Source: Helichrysum umbraculigerum
Lineage: Eukaryota; Streptophyta; Magnoliopsida; Asterales; Asteraceae
Length of the DNA: 64,000 bases
Direction of reading: 5' to 3'
NCBI GenBank assembly: GCA_949592205.1
Contig: CATIUR010000004.1
Span: 63,213,837 to 63,277,836, forward strand
Positions within the stretch are counted from its first letter, which is position 1. Each line of letters begins with the position of its first letter. The notes beneath the pieces are model-generated. The model was given only the letters and a program-made list of their open reading frames with translations, made no database searches and was not told the origin of the DNA. A program made the position numbers and the translations under genes. This document shows, piece after piece, positions 8,755 to 20,155 of the stretch.

Positions 8755-11568
8755 CTTCTGATCGAATATATGCTGGAGGCTCTTATGATCAGTGAAGATG
8801 GTACATTTCGTGCCATACAGATAATGTCTCCAGATTTTGAGAGCGAACACTACGGCTCCTAATTCGAGATCATGGGTTGTGTAGTTCTTCTCGTGAACTT
8901 TGAGTTGTCAGGAGGCGTAAGCTATGACTTTCTCTCGTTGCATCAACACGCAACCAAGTCCCTGATGCGAAGCATCGCAATATACCACGAAGTCTTCGTT
9001 ACCTTCGGGTAGTGATAGGATGGGCGCACTGCAAAGCTTTTGCTTTAATAACTGAAATGCTGACTCTTGCTTATCAGTCCAATTGAACTTCTTCTCTTTC
9101 TGAGTCAGTGTTGTGAGTGGTTGTGCTATTTTGGAGAAATTCTCAATGAAGCGTCGATAGTAACCAGCCAATCCTAAAAATTGGCGTACTTCTGTCGGCG
9201 TTGACGGTGCTTGCCAGCACTTGATAGCCTCGATTTTTGATGGATCTACGTGAATTCCCTGACTGTCAATCACATGACCAAGGAATTGAACAGTTTGCAT
9301 CCAGAACTCACACTTGGAAAATTTTGCATATAACTCTTCGCGTTTGAGAAGTTCTAGAATGGTTTTGAGATGCTGCGCGTGCTCTTGCTCATTGCATGAG
9401 TAGATAAGAATGTCGTCTATGAAGACAATGACAAACTTGTCGAGGTAGGGTTTGCACACTCGGTTCATTAGATCCATGAATACTGCCGGTGCGTTAGTCA
9501 AACCAAAGGCCATAACCTGGAACTCGTAATGACCATAGCGAGTTCGGAAAGCGGTTTTCGGAATATCTTCATCGCGAACTCGTAACTGATGATAACCCGA
9601 TCGTAGATCTATTTTTGAATAAACACTTGACCCTTGGAGTTGGTCGAACAGGTCATCGATACGAGGAAGTGGATAACGGTTCTTGATGGTTAATTTGTTC
9701 AACTCTCTGTAGTCGATACACATCCTGAATGAACCGTCCTTCTTTTTCACAAACAGGACCGGAGCTCCCCAGGGTGAAGAACTCGGTCTTATGAAACCCT
9801 TATCCAGAAGTTCCTGTAACTGAACAGACAACTCCTGAAGTTCTGAAGGGGCTAAACGATATGGTGCTCGTGCCACGGGTGCTGCCCCAGGCACAAGATC
9901 TATTGAGAACTCAACTTGCCTTGGTGGTGGAAGACCAGGTAATTCTTCAGGGAAGACTTCTGGAAAGTCTCTGACGATGGGCACATCCTCAAGTCGCTTC
10001 TCTTCTGACTTCTTCTCAATAACATGAGCGAGGATTGCCTGATACCCTTTTCTAAGGTACTTGCGAGTCTTCATGCAGGATATGATATTCAATCTCGTCC
10101 CACTGGTCTCCCCTTGTATGATCAAAGTACTACCAGTGACGAGAGGAATACGAATGATCTTGTCATGACATACAATTTCAGCTTGATGCTTGGATAGCCA
10201 ATCCATGCCTACTACTATGTCAAAACTTCCAATCTCGATGGGTATGAGGTTTATGGGAAATAGTTCATTTGCGAGGTTTAGGGTGCAATTTGGTATTACA
10301 CTATCGGCCTCGATCAATTTGCCATTAGCTAACTCTACAGTGTACTTAGCTTCTAAGGCAACAGGTGAAATGTCTAATAGTGGGCTAAATTCCTCAGATA
10401 TAAAACTCTTATTAGCACCAGTATCAAACAAAATTGAAGCAGTTAAATTGTTGAGAAGAAACATACCCGTGACCACATTAGGGTCTTCACGGGCCTCTCC
10501 AGCATTCAGTACAAAAGCTCTGCCCCTAGCATTGTTGTTGTTGTTCCCTTTGTTCTTCAACTTTGGACACGCATTCCTGAAGTGTCCAGTGTTTCCACAC
10601 TCATAGCATGCTCGGGGTTGGTTGTTGTTGTTGTTGGCGGTGGGGTTGGTTGCAGGTGTTCGACAGTCTTTGGTAAGATGTCCATACCTCTTGCAGTTGT
10701 TGCAGGGTGCACTACAAGGACCATCATGATGACGATTGCACTTTGAACAGTAGGGTTTATTTCCAGTGTACCCTTTCCTCTCTCCAGAACCTGATGTGTC
10801 ATTCTTGACAGTCTCAGTCTTTTTGAAGGTCTGTTGGTTCTGATTCCCAGACCATTTTCTCTTGTTGTTGTTCCCAGAAGATGAGACAGGGTTTCCTTGG
10901 CTCTCTTGCATAGCCATGAGCTCATGAGCTAAACGAATTGCTCCCTGAATGGTGGTCTTACCAGAAGAAGCGACGTTCCCCCGGACAGGTTCCGGAAGAC
11001 CGCGAATGTACCTCTTGACCTTGTCGGTCTCAGTGCTTACTAAGGCTGGGAGGAGAGTTGCCAGTTGTTGGAACCTAGTGGTATAACCAACAATGTCGGT
11101 TCCTTGAACCTTGAGATGCCAGAACTCCTCATCTAGCTTCTCGAGTTCTTCAGATGGGCAATACTCCTCTGTGAGCATTTTCTTCAGATCTTCCCAGGGA
11201 AGTAGATAGGCGGTATCTATACCCACAGACTGGGTATACGAGTTCCACCAGGTGAGGGCACCGTCAGCAAGGGTGCATGTGGAAAACTGAACTCTATCCC
11301 CTTCCGCACATTTGCTAATGCGAAAGACGGATTCCATCTTCTCAACCCATCTGATTAGGCCGATGGCTCCTTCAGTTCCTTTAAAGCTTAGGGGTTTGCA
11401 GTTTTGAAAATCCTTGTAGGAACAAGGCTTGGCAGTGGGAGGGGTATTAGCAGTACCACTATTCCTTTCGGGGGTCTCTGACGAATGTCGCGCCAAGGCT
11501 TCAGTCACAGCCTGAGAGATGATAGATGCCATCTGGGCATCAGTGTAAGTCCTTGACTTTGGCGGCAT
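8755..11568 (-). pseudogene. Gag-Pol of element B, truncated by insertion and carrying a nonsense codon
   Basis: The frame starts MPPKSRTYTD at 11568. I prefer this Met over an in-frame one 26 codons upstream because MPPKS/MPPRR starts are shared by A, C and G. It contains gag with two CCHC knuckles (CNNCKRYGHLTKDC, CYECGNTGHFRNAC), protease (LFDTGANKSF), reverse transcriptase (FIDD intact) and the first part of RNase H (VYCDASHQGLGC). At 8908 the frame stops: the codon equivalent to Arg in the element A motif ASRQL is TGA, consistent with C-to-T change at a CpG. Homology continues in frame to 8755, where element A interrupts it. The zinc-knuckle linkers are Asn/Gln-rich. It cannot make a complete polyprotein. 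Confidence 0.93.
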
Positions 11569-11759
11569 GATTTTCCTGAGATTAGAAGGATAAAGTTCGT
11601 GAGAGATTGTCCATAAATGATGATTATCATAGATGTACATATACAAATGCGGTAATATACAACATCACAATATGACAATCAACATTATAGAACAATCAAG
11701 AGGAATTGAATAACCATCTCTACTGACTAGCAACTACGTGCTAACTAGCCTGGTTATTT

Positions 11760-11898
11760 GAATTGTTTTGAGTTGGGTAAGGTCTCGCTCGAAGTGACTC
11801 GGTGGTCCTCCTAGCTACCTATGAGTTTCGTGATTACAAGAGATGTTGTCGAGAGTGGGATGAAAATAGAAAATGTTTCGGTGGGTGTGTGTTGCCAT
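11760..11898 (-). pseudogene. Decayed pre-gag reading frame of element B
   Basis: At the position of the extra frame in elements A and C, the minus strand starts ATGGCAACA at 11898. It later shows the block CACGAAAC, then GGTAGCTAGGAGG and CGAGCGAGACC, matching the DNA of element C near 48683-48730. The frame reaches a stop after about 27 codons and most of the coiled-coil part is missing. It is short, so alignment would be needed to fix its limits. Confidence 0.45.
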
Positions 11899-12110
11899 CT
11901 ATATGACGAAGTGTTTTAATATGTGAGTGTCTATAATAGACTAGCGTACAGTGCTTGAGCGATGACTATCTATGTATATATACTTATATCACATAATAGT
12001 CTTATGAGTGTCTAGCACAAACAATTATGAGTCCCGGTTTCTCTCGAGGTCAGAGTCAACTAATGTATTCCTATTCCGGCATAACCATTTCAAGCCTTAC
12101 ATCATCTTTA

Positions 12111-12149
12111 TTTAATTGTACATAGTTGATCAAGCTATGTTAAATTAAA
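12111..12149 (-). other. Dimerisation-signal-like stem-loop in element B leader
   Basis: The structure matches that of element A: outer stem TTTAATT/AATTAAA and inner stem ACATAG/CTATGT. The loop is CTTGATCAA, which here contains an 8-nt palindrome TTGATCAA. Confidence 0.6.
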
Positions 12150-12250
12150 CTCATATGATGTAACTCTTGAACCAATCATACTTAACAGAAAATACTGCCT
12201 AACGGTCATAGTCTAGGCCCACTAATGCAACCTAGTTCACTATAACCTTA

Positions 12251-12263
12251 GGCTCTGATACCA
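12251..12263 (-). other. Primer binding site of element B (tRNA-iMet)
   Basis: The minus strand reads TGGTATCAGAGCC three bases from the LTR end, unchanged despite decay of the neighbouring LTR terminus. Confidence 0.93.
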
Positions 12264-12266
12264 ATC

Positions 12267-14721
12267 TGTAAGACCTCCAAATTTACTGATCGCGGAAGCA
12301 TACCTTGGGGTGCTACTAATCAATACACAAAGCACATAAGATACATAATGAACGACCACTACATGCGTCGTTTTACAAATACATTGATTAACGTAAGAGT
12401 CTACATATGGTTTACAAAAGATGAGTTCGCATAGCTACTTGAGAGATTCTAGTACATATCTAATTTAATCAAAATATAGAAATGCAGGGGAAATCTCTTG
12501 ATATTATATAATTGCATGCGACTCGAGCTACAGTATCCTGATGGGCAGTCCAACCTACTGCTGAGTACCTGAGATAACATGCAAAAAGGTCAGCTATAAA
12601 GCTGGTGAGCTCACAGGTTTGATATAACAATATATGATGTGTGAACCGCAAGATTTGATGATTTGATTTACAAAGCATGTAAATAATTGATTGATGGGTA
12701 TCACATGAATATTTGTAATTAAACAAATAAGTAAAGATATATGAAACTGGCATGAGCACATAGTCTGAGCTTAACTGAGATGTCAGGATCACAATTAAGT
12801 GCCTGAGCGAAGGTGCCTCTATGCGTATGCCTAATCAACATACGTTTGAACAAATGATAATGCGTCCGTTTGACAGGTTAGTGCTTGCTAACTCGGACGG
12901 GGATTGTCAATCCCATATGGTACCATACACTAACATTCACGCTAAATCATATTAACAGAACTATGCTTCAGAGGACTTTGATTGATTAGATGAAAACAAC
13001 TCATGCAGCATACGTGATAATTTGATACTTGCGTTCACATGTAAAACAAAACAGAGCATGTATCTCACCCCTAGGTAAAAGCATTTAAAATAGGGGCTAT
13101 GAGACTCACCTGAGCCTATTGAATTGTTAGCCAACAATTTATGATGATTCACAATGATTTGATGTCGTTACAACGACTGAACCTGCAGGACGTCTGAGAC
13201 GTGCAAGGTTTTGATAAATGATTAGATTCTTAAAACTTGCCGGGCGTATCAAACGCGCAAGGTTTAATTGATTTGATGACACTACGGACCATCTATGCTA
13301 GTTATTCCCTTAACTAGTTTTGACCAAATACTTTGGTAATTGATTAGGGTTGAGTTTGTGAAAATGTATACGGGTCGTTGGTGACAGCTTGTAATAATAA
13401 TTTCAAACTATTATTATTTTGCATGATTTGTTGTATCGTATTTAAATTGTTATAGTTAAAACTGCTAGTTATAGGTTTCTGCCGAAAGTGATGGTTTCTG
13501 CCGAAGGTTATGGTTTCTGCCGAAGGTGATGGTTTCTGCCGAAGGTTATGGTTTCTGCCGAAGGTTATGGTTTCTGCCGAAGGTGATGGTTTCTGCCGAA
13601 GGTTATGGTTTCTGCCGAAGGTTATAGTTTATGCCGAAGACATAAACTGTTACCATTTTTGAGTTTGTAAAACGAGTTTCAAGTTTTGATTTGGACATTT
13701 TATAGTTTGATGAGCTACAAGACAAGTAAATAAATGTATTAAAGTAGTTTTAAGGTGTCGTTCCAAAAATTCACCCAAACCCATCCTAATCAATTTCTTT
13801 GGACATAATCAGTTGCTAGATGTTAATATATGAGGTTATAAATACATATAAACATATAATTTAAACAAAAGTTGTTGATTTCCTTACAATTTAAAATGGA
13901 GCTAAAATGGAGATGGAGCTTGGTGATGATGATGATGAATGATGAAGATGATCACGATGATGACGATGATGCTTGATCTCGTTTTTGTTATTTGTTGTTG
14001 TTGTTTGATTTGGAACCGAGAGAGAGCCGAGAGAGATTGAGAATGAAATGGAGAATGAAAATGAAAACAAAGGGTGCGTTTGATCTAACTGGCCAACTCC
14101 AATTATTGGAGTTGGTTGGTTAATATTTGCAGTACAAAACGCCCGTGTTTTTGTACCCGATCGAAAAGTAGTATAATATTTTAATTCGATAAATTTCTAT
14201 AATTGACATCGTACGTATTTTAATCGAAGTATTCTAATAAAAATACTTTTAATGAGATATAAAAATATATCTTTGTTTTATCTTTCTGAGACGGACACGA
14301 TTTAATTGGTTTCGTCGCGTTTGGGTAAAATGTTATAAAACGAAATATGTTTTATTTTAACTGAATGTAAATAATAATTATTATCTTCCATAATAATACA
14401 TTATTTATAAATTTTGTCGCGTACGGTTGATTTGTACGATACGAATACTTTATATATATTAACAAAATAATATATAAGAAATAACGAGTTGTATTAAATA
14501 ATATTTCCTATATTACTTAATATTGTTTTTCACCAACGCCGTATAATTGAATCGGAATTCGGCCGATTTAAAATGAACGATTAAACTTAATCGCATATTG
14601 ATATATATATTTGCCAATATATAATTTGATACACACAATTAGCCTAATACATAGCACTAACTACATGTATTACAAAGTGATTAGGAACTAAAAATCTAGT
14701 CCTAATTTGACGGGTGTCACA
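12267..14721 (-). repeat. Element B 5' LTR (2,455 bp)
   Basis: The sense start TGTGACACCCGTC is at 14721. The sense 3' end at 12267 is degenerate. The LTR contains a donor-like TTGTAAGG at about 13887, its own 19-bp array (13474-13645), the conserved CTCAGGTGAGTCTCAT block (13104-13112 core) and the CAGCT-TTAT-AGCTG hairpin (12591-12604). Confidence 0.9.
13474..13645 (-). repeat. 19-bp tandem array in element B LTR
   Basis: About nine copies of a 19-bp unit, GGTTTCTGCCGAAGGTTAT on the plus strand, lie head to tail, starting at 13474, 13493, 13512 and so on. The copies differ mainly by GTGAT versus GTTAT. It occupies the place taken by the GCGACGT array in element A, about 1.08-1.25 kb from the LTR start. 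Confidence 0.92.
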
Positions 14722-14726
14722 CAATT

Positions 14727-15032
14727 GGCATTCATATTCAACTATAACTGAGTTTATTTAATGAGTTAAAAAAAAAAATTCGGGGTGTTTCAATTTTACT
14801 AAGCAAATTTTATTTAGGTATTGTATTGTATTTTATTAATTAATTAAATGTATTTTTTTGTTGAATAAATAAAAATTAAATTAATTTAACAATATGGGCG
14901 TTCTGAATGTTACCATTGTTAGTGGGGGAGGGATAACAATAAGTAATGCTGACGTGACACCTATAAAACGGTCCTACCACTTCAGGTGATCTCACAAAAT
15001 GACTAATGACTATAAATTTGGGGATGAAAAAG
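14727..15032. other. AT-rich flank, nothing recognised
   Basis: This short AT-rich stretch lies between element B and the MITE. Poly-A and A/T-rich runs are present, and there is no coding or structural signal I can support. Confidence 0.5.
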
Positions 15033-15600
15033 TATGGGTGAGCACGGAAAATCGAAATCGACCTAAAAATCAAAAATAACTGAGAAAACGAAACCGAAAA
15101 AACCGATCCATATCATTAAACGACGATTTGATTTTAGAAAAACCCAAGTATCGGTTCGGTTTTGGTTTTTTACGGAAAAAACGACCGAAAAAACCGAACC
15201 GAACCATACGTAGAAAACATATACTTAAAATTTTATACTTTGGATTCTAGCTTAATAATTTGTATTGTATAAGCAATATATACTTTACATTCATATAAAC
15301 TAATATCGCAATAAGTTTGGTCATTTAAAAAGATGTTGTAAACATATGGTATGATATTATGATTTATTTGAATTAATTGGATGGGTTATAAAAAAAAACT
15401 AGCAAAAGTTAACAACGTGCTTCATTGGTCCAGACTCAAAAAATGTCGAAGTAGTAAAAACCGAAAATCGATCCAAAACCGAAAAAATCGAACCATAAAA
15501 ACCGAATGGTTTCAGTTTTAAGTTTTCAACAACCGAAGTATATGATTCAATTTTCGATTTTAATCAAAAACCGAACTTAATCAACCCATACCAACCCCTG
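15033..15600. mobile_element. hAT-like MITE (about 568 bp)
   Basis: The segment is flanked by the 8-bp direct repeat TGAAAAAG (15025-15032 and 15601-15608). Its ends are imperfect inverted repeats: TATGGGTGAGCA at the left against CAGGGGTTGGTA read inward from the right. The CAGGGGT-type end and 8-bp duplication are hAT hallmarks. The interior is full of ACCGAAAA and GGTTCGGTTTT motifs in both orientations, as in many non-autonomous plant hAT elements, and there is no transposase frame. The repeat can be extended to 11 bp, so the exact left boundary is uncertain by three bases. Confidence 0.65.
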
Positions 15601-15608
15601 TGAAAAAG

Positions 15609-16292
15609 TATTACTTTATCCGACCCCACACAACATAGCAACCTATCTGCAATTCTTTCCAATATAAACATCCATCAATAATCAATTTGCCATCTTCTCC
15701 AACACACGCCGGAGAACAAATTGCTGGAAAACATAAAAATGTCGTTTGATACAATATTCAACAACAATGCCGGCCATTATAATCATGTTTATGATGACGA
15801 TCACCTTCATGGCACCACCACCACCACCACCATCATCGTCATCAGTGCCACGCACGCCCAAAACAGACAAACCCAAATCCCCACACCACCCAACATCAAC
15901 CATCCACTAATATAACACCACAATTACAATTATATTAACTTACATAAATATATATAAACACACTTACACACCCATAGAAACACACAAATTTAAATAAATA
16001 GAGAGAGAAATATGATGTTACATATATGTAGTTTACCAATGTAACAAATTAACCCATAATTTCCTCCAAAATATCAAACAAACACTCCCTAATAAATCGC
16101 TATCTATATTCACTCTCTCATGTATTCCGTATGTTTTTGTATGTACGTTCCTCTTCATTCTGTTATCATTACTATCTCTATATCTATATCTATATCTATA
16201 TCTATATCTCCATGTTTATTCGACCACCATTTTCATTATCATCATCACCCCACCAACTTTTCACATCTTTTTTCAAACACAGGTGGGCCCAC
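15609..16292 (+). promoter_or_regulatory. Upstream region of the isopentenyltransferase gene
   Basis: The region is AT-rich with a TATATAAA candidate at 15951-15958 and a (CTATAT)n microsatellite at about 16172-16209, just upstream of the chosen start codon. A histidine/threonine-rich frame at 15721-15915 is driven by a CAC repeat and has no family resemblance, so I do not call it a gene. The exact transcription start cannot be seen. Confidence 0.4.
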
Positions 16293-17198
16293 ATGGAATC
16301 CACCGCCGTCAACACTCGCCGGCGCCGCCAAAAGATCATCGTAATCATGGGCCCTACTGGCGCCGGTAAATCGCGTCTCTCAATCGACCTCGCAACTCGA
16401 TTTTTTGAAAACTCGGAAATCATAAACTCAGATAAAATGCAAGTCTACCGAGGGCTCGATATTACAACTAATAAAATCACAATGCAAGAACGATGCGGTA
16501 TCCCTCATCACCTTCTCGGATCATTTGACCCGACCCAATCCGTTATCACTCCGTTCAACTTCCGTCAACTCGCGTCGGCAAAAATCGCGGATATTGCATC
16601 TCGTGGTGGTTTGCCGCTTCTCGTCGGTGGTTCAAACTCGTTTATTTACTCATCGCTTACAAAAAGATTCGACCCGAAATCGGATGTTTTTAGCGGACCC
16701 GACCCGGATTTGGTTAGCTCGGAGCTCAGGTATAAATGTTGTTTCATTTGGGTTGATGTCAGTTTCCCGGTATTGGATCAGTATCTATGTAAACGGGTTG
16801 ACGAGATGTTGGATTCGGGTATGTTGGAGGAATTGGAAGAGTATTTCGGGTCGGGTGAGAATTTAAAAGTGAAACGGAGCGGGTTGGGTCAGGCGATTGG
16901 GGTTCCGGAATTGGAGGGGTATTTTAAGTTTAAGGAAAAGGATGGATTGAAATGTGAGGAAATGTACGAGGAAGGGGTGAGGAGGATTAAGGATAACACG
17001 TGTCAGTTAGCGAAGAGACAAGTGGGGAAGATCCAACGGTTGAGAAACGGCGGATGGGATATGAATAGAATTGATGCGACGGAAGTGTTTAGGGCGGTGA
17101 TGGCGACGGATAAGGGTGGTGGAAGGGTGTCGGAAATATGGGAGAAACAAGTAGTGGAAACAAGCGTAAAGATCGTGAAGCAATTTTTGGATGAGTAG
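16293..17198 (+). CDS. IPT: Adenylate isopentenyltransferase (cytokinin synthase)
   Basis: The enzyme transfers the dimethylallyl group of DMAPP to ATP/ADP, the first committed step of cytokinin synthesis, usually in plastids. The 301-residue intronless frame has the P-loop GPTGAGKS (20-27), followed by EIINSDKMQVYRGLDITTNK, LPLLVGGSNSFIYS (about 107-120), FIWVDVSFPVLDQYLCKRVD and a C-terminal NTCQLAKRQVGKIQRL segment. These are the usual order and signatures of plant ATP/ADP-type IPTs (AtIPT1/3/5/7 class). It lacks the C-terminal zinc-finger extension of the tRNA-type enzymes. The frame is open upstream to a Met at 16131, but those 54 residues are mostly a Tyr-Ile run from a microsatellite. 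I therefore prefer the Met of MESTAVNTRRRR, although a transit peptide could use the upstream Met. Which paralogue it is cannot be fixed here. Confidence 0.93.
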   Translation: MESTAVNTRRRRQKIIVIMGPTGAGKSRLSIDLATRFFENSEIINSDKMQVYRGLDITTNKITMQERCGIPHHLLGSFDPTQSVITPFNFRQLASAKIADIASRGGLPLLVGGSNSFIYSSLTKRFDPKSDVFSGPDPDLVSSELRYKCCFIWVDVSFPVLDQYLCKRVDEMLDSGMLEELEEYFGSGENLKVKRSGLGQAIGVPELEGYFKFKEKDGLKCEEMYEEGVRRIKDNTCQLAKRQVGKIQRLRNGGWDMNRIDATEVFRAVMATDKGGGRVSEIWEKQVVETSVKIVKQFLDE

Positions 17199-17821
17199 GT
17201 TTTCCAGCTATTTCCAGCTCTCTTTTTATTTTTATTTTTTATTTTTATTTTTATTTTATTTTTATTTTTAGATTGTAAAATGATTAGAGGGGTATGGGAG
17301 AGGAAGAATGAGGTGACCAATTTTGAAGCAATAGGACTCTTTTTGAGAAGTTCAAATCCATCTATTACTCGCATGTTTTATTCAAATTATGTATCAAAAA
17401 CTTAATTTGATATATATTTTTTTAGCATTTAAGGGATTTTTTTTTTATCTTAAAATATGTTTATAACAAATTAGAGTTATAAATGAGCTTGAGTACAAAA
17501 TACATAATAATTTATGCAAATATGTATGAAAAATAGAGGTAAACAAGTTGTGTCGAGTCTAAACTAGATGTATTTAATTTTAAAGAGGTTATGCTCGACT
17601 TATTTCGCGCCTAATATATAAAGCTAAAGCTCGAATCAAAAGATATTTATAAGCTTGACCTAAGCGTGAGTTCGACTTGTTTTATTACAAAAATTTTATC
17701 ATTGTTATTTTAACTTGTTTTATTATAATCTTAACAATTTAATACGGAGTAATATTTTTCTTAAAAAGAATTAATAATATTTTAAATACCACATATATAG
17801 TATGAGTAGTTTGTTATACAA

Positions 17822-17862
<41 letters not shown>

Positions 17863-19216
17863 TAGTGTTTGTATATCACGGTATTGTACAGACCATGAGT
17901 AGTTCGTTATAGGATCTTACGAATTTGCTAATCAAACAGGCGTTGGATTGTTATAAGATCGTAAGTAAGATCATGAATCATAAATCGTTAACAATATCAT
18001 AAAATTGGATATAAGATCGTAACTATGATCATGTGATCGCTTTCTATTTTTTCAATAAATGTTCAGGTAACTTATTTTTATATAATTTTATATTAAGGTA
18101 GGATCTTACGATTTCGATAATGGTTTACGATCTTTATCTTCCAAATATAGAAAACGATATTGGGTAATATCCAGATGATAACAACCTTGACTAAATGAAA
18201 TCATATGGTGCTCGGATTTTTCTTTTAAGAAGTTTTTTTTCTTTTCCCGCTCTTAGTGTTGTGTTCATTCATTTGTTTAATTAATTATTTAATATTTTTT
18301 ACGCAAAACTCTTGTTTTAGCCTTTTAAATTCGATGAAGGTAATCGAGGAGCAACATGCTTGGTAGCACAGTACAATATTATAGGCAATTTAAACTAAAC
18401 AAATACAAGTGTATAAAATAACAAACCGAGAAAAGACAAAATAAATACTTCATACGTACGTATTGAAAAGTGAGTGTTGGGAAAACAAGGTAGTCGTCAG
18501 TCTGTTCCGCATGCGGGCTGCACTACCGTTGCGCATGATCCTATAGAAAACATTCTTCAATGTATATTAAGTGCATGCTTTTTTATTTTATTTTATTCGC
18601 CTTTTGACTACACTCTTGGTTTCCTAGACACCACCGTTTTTAACTTTTTAAGTTTATTACCGGGTAAGCCGTTACTATATGAGCACCGGGGATGCGACCT
18701 TTTTTCATGTCGTGGTTACTTCTTTTATATTCAGCTTCTTATCTCGACTTGTAAGGGCATTGGGTGCGGTGATTAAAATTTTGTAGTATTGTGAATAACA
18801 CTGAACGAGAACACCAGATACGATATTTAGAGCAATAGTTCAATATTGTTCTCATAGTTGTAATGAGTTCAAAAATGATCACAGTTATGTTTTCGTGGTC
18901 TATTAACCAACCGTACCACCGTTCATAGGTTAGAACTGCGGTCTAAACCTTGACAGCAATCGCGCGTCAAGCAACCAGATCCCAATTCTAATAGAACGGA
19001 CCGTAGTCTATATCTATTATTTTAAATTGAAAATTTTGAGATGGATCATGGTTGTTTTCGTGGGAACCCGGTTCATTTCTCTATTATTTTTGATTGGAAA
19101 TATTAACAAATAATACAGGCCCACAGGCCACAACTGGCAGTCTTATTATAGTGAGACCCAACTTATTATTTGTTTTCTTGAGCCCAATTTTGGATTTTCT
19201 TTAGGAAGCTTATCTG
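17199..19216. other. Intergenic region downstream of IPT
   Basis: A TTTTTA-rich tract follows the IPT stop (17220-17272) and may hold the 3' end of the transcript. There is a clean (ATT)n microsatellite at about 17822-17861. Several GGATCTTACGA and AAGATCGTAA motifs lie between 17910 and 18140, without clear termini. A 100-codon frame at 18474-18776 has no recognisable features and I do not support it as a gene. Confidence 0.5.
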
Positions 19217-19221
19217 TATAA

Positions 19222-20141
19222 TGAAAGATTATGTGCTTAATATTAACATAATATCAAATCCAGCTTCACATGAACACCGCAGGGTCACACCGATGAGCAC
19301 AACCGAACAAGTAGTGTTATACTATAAAAGGGATATTTGATATCATTCATTTAGTTGAAATGAATAAGTTGGTCGAACACGATTAAAACATTTATTAGTA
19401 TAAATAAATGTAATTATTTATTTAATAAAAAGGATTTATTTATAATTAGTTTTATAAATAAATCAACTAGTTTAATTATATTAAACTTCAAAGGTTTCAA
19501 TCGTAAATTAGCAAGTTTGGGATTCGTTTAATAAAGTATTAAACTAAAGGGTTTATAGTGTAAATACTAACTTGTTCACCAAGTTTGGGTTTACCTATAA
19601 ATAGAGGGTTAGGGGTTAAGTTATTTGTTGATCAAAAACCCTAACAAAAATTCTCTCCCTCTCCTCCCTCCTCTCTTGTCGTCGACCGAACCCCAACACC
19701 CCAAGACCGAAAGTCGGCCAAACCCATTCCAAGGGTTTTAGTTCGTGATCCGATCGCGTACTCGTGTTTGGTCATTCGTATACACTTAGGTTTCTACCAA
19801 CCGTTCAACCGTGAAATCAAAGGTGGATACCTAACGTATCCTTGTGGTTAGCCGAATTCAAGAAGAAGAAAAAGAAGATCAAGATAAGTCCGCTCGTACT
19901 TTGGCAACGAGTAGAAGACTAGAGATTCTGCCGAGCACTCAATGTAAGAATGTTTGTTCTTATGTTATTAATTATATGTAATTAATATGTGACATGTTTT
20001 ATTATGAAAATTATAGATCTTGGCTAAGGGTTTAATTTAATATGATTAAATTGTTTTTGATAAACGCTTCCGCATACTAATTGGATTAATAGTTAATAAA
20101 GATTGAATTTTGTAACGTACAACTCTACTAAAAACCCTTCA
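19222..20141 (+). repeat. Element H 5' LTR (920 bp)
   Basis: It starts TGAAAGATTATG and ends ACCCTTCA (TG...CA). It contains TATAAATAGAGGG at about 19599, a plausible TATA box, followed by a CT-rich leader. Confidence 0.95.
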
Positions 20142-20142
20142 G

Positions 20143-20155
20143 TGGTATCAGAGCC
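20143..20155 (+). other. Primer binding site of element H (tRNA-iMet)
   Basis: TGGTATCAGAGCC begins two bases after the 5' LTR. Confidence 0.95.

Larger units (their letters stand above)
8755..14721 (-). mobile_element. Element B: older Tekay-type element, disrupted by element A
   Basis: The 5' LTR (14721-12267), primer site, leader and gag-pol down to the RNase H domain are present. The remainder of pol and the 3' LTR must lie beyond element A, outside the window. Protein similarity to element A is high through protease and reverse transcriptase but lower in gag. The 3' end of the LTR has decayed (TGTAAGACC instead of TGTAACACC next to the primer site). The expected target-site duplicate outside the LTR is CAATT (14722-14726), but its partner is not visible. 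Confidence 0.92.

Noticed and set aside
13474..13645. CRISPR-like regular repeats
   Set aside because: The units are head-to-tail without unique spacers of constant length, there are no cas genes, and the array lies inside a plant LTR.
15721..15915. Histidine and threonine-rich 64-codon frame
   Set aside because: It is generated by a CAC repeat; frames on both strands are equally open and no family is recognised.
17880..18145. Possible small transposon with GGATCTTACGA / AAGATCGTAA motifs
   Set aside because: The motifs recur, but no consistent inverted ends or target duplicate could be found.
18474..18776. 100-codon frame downstream of IPT
   Set aside because: Mixed hydrophobic composition without any motif; its length is within chance for a region of this size.
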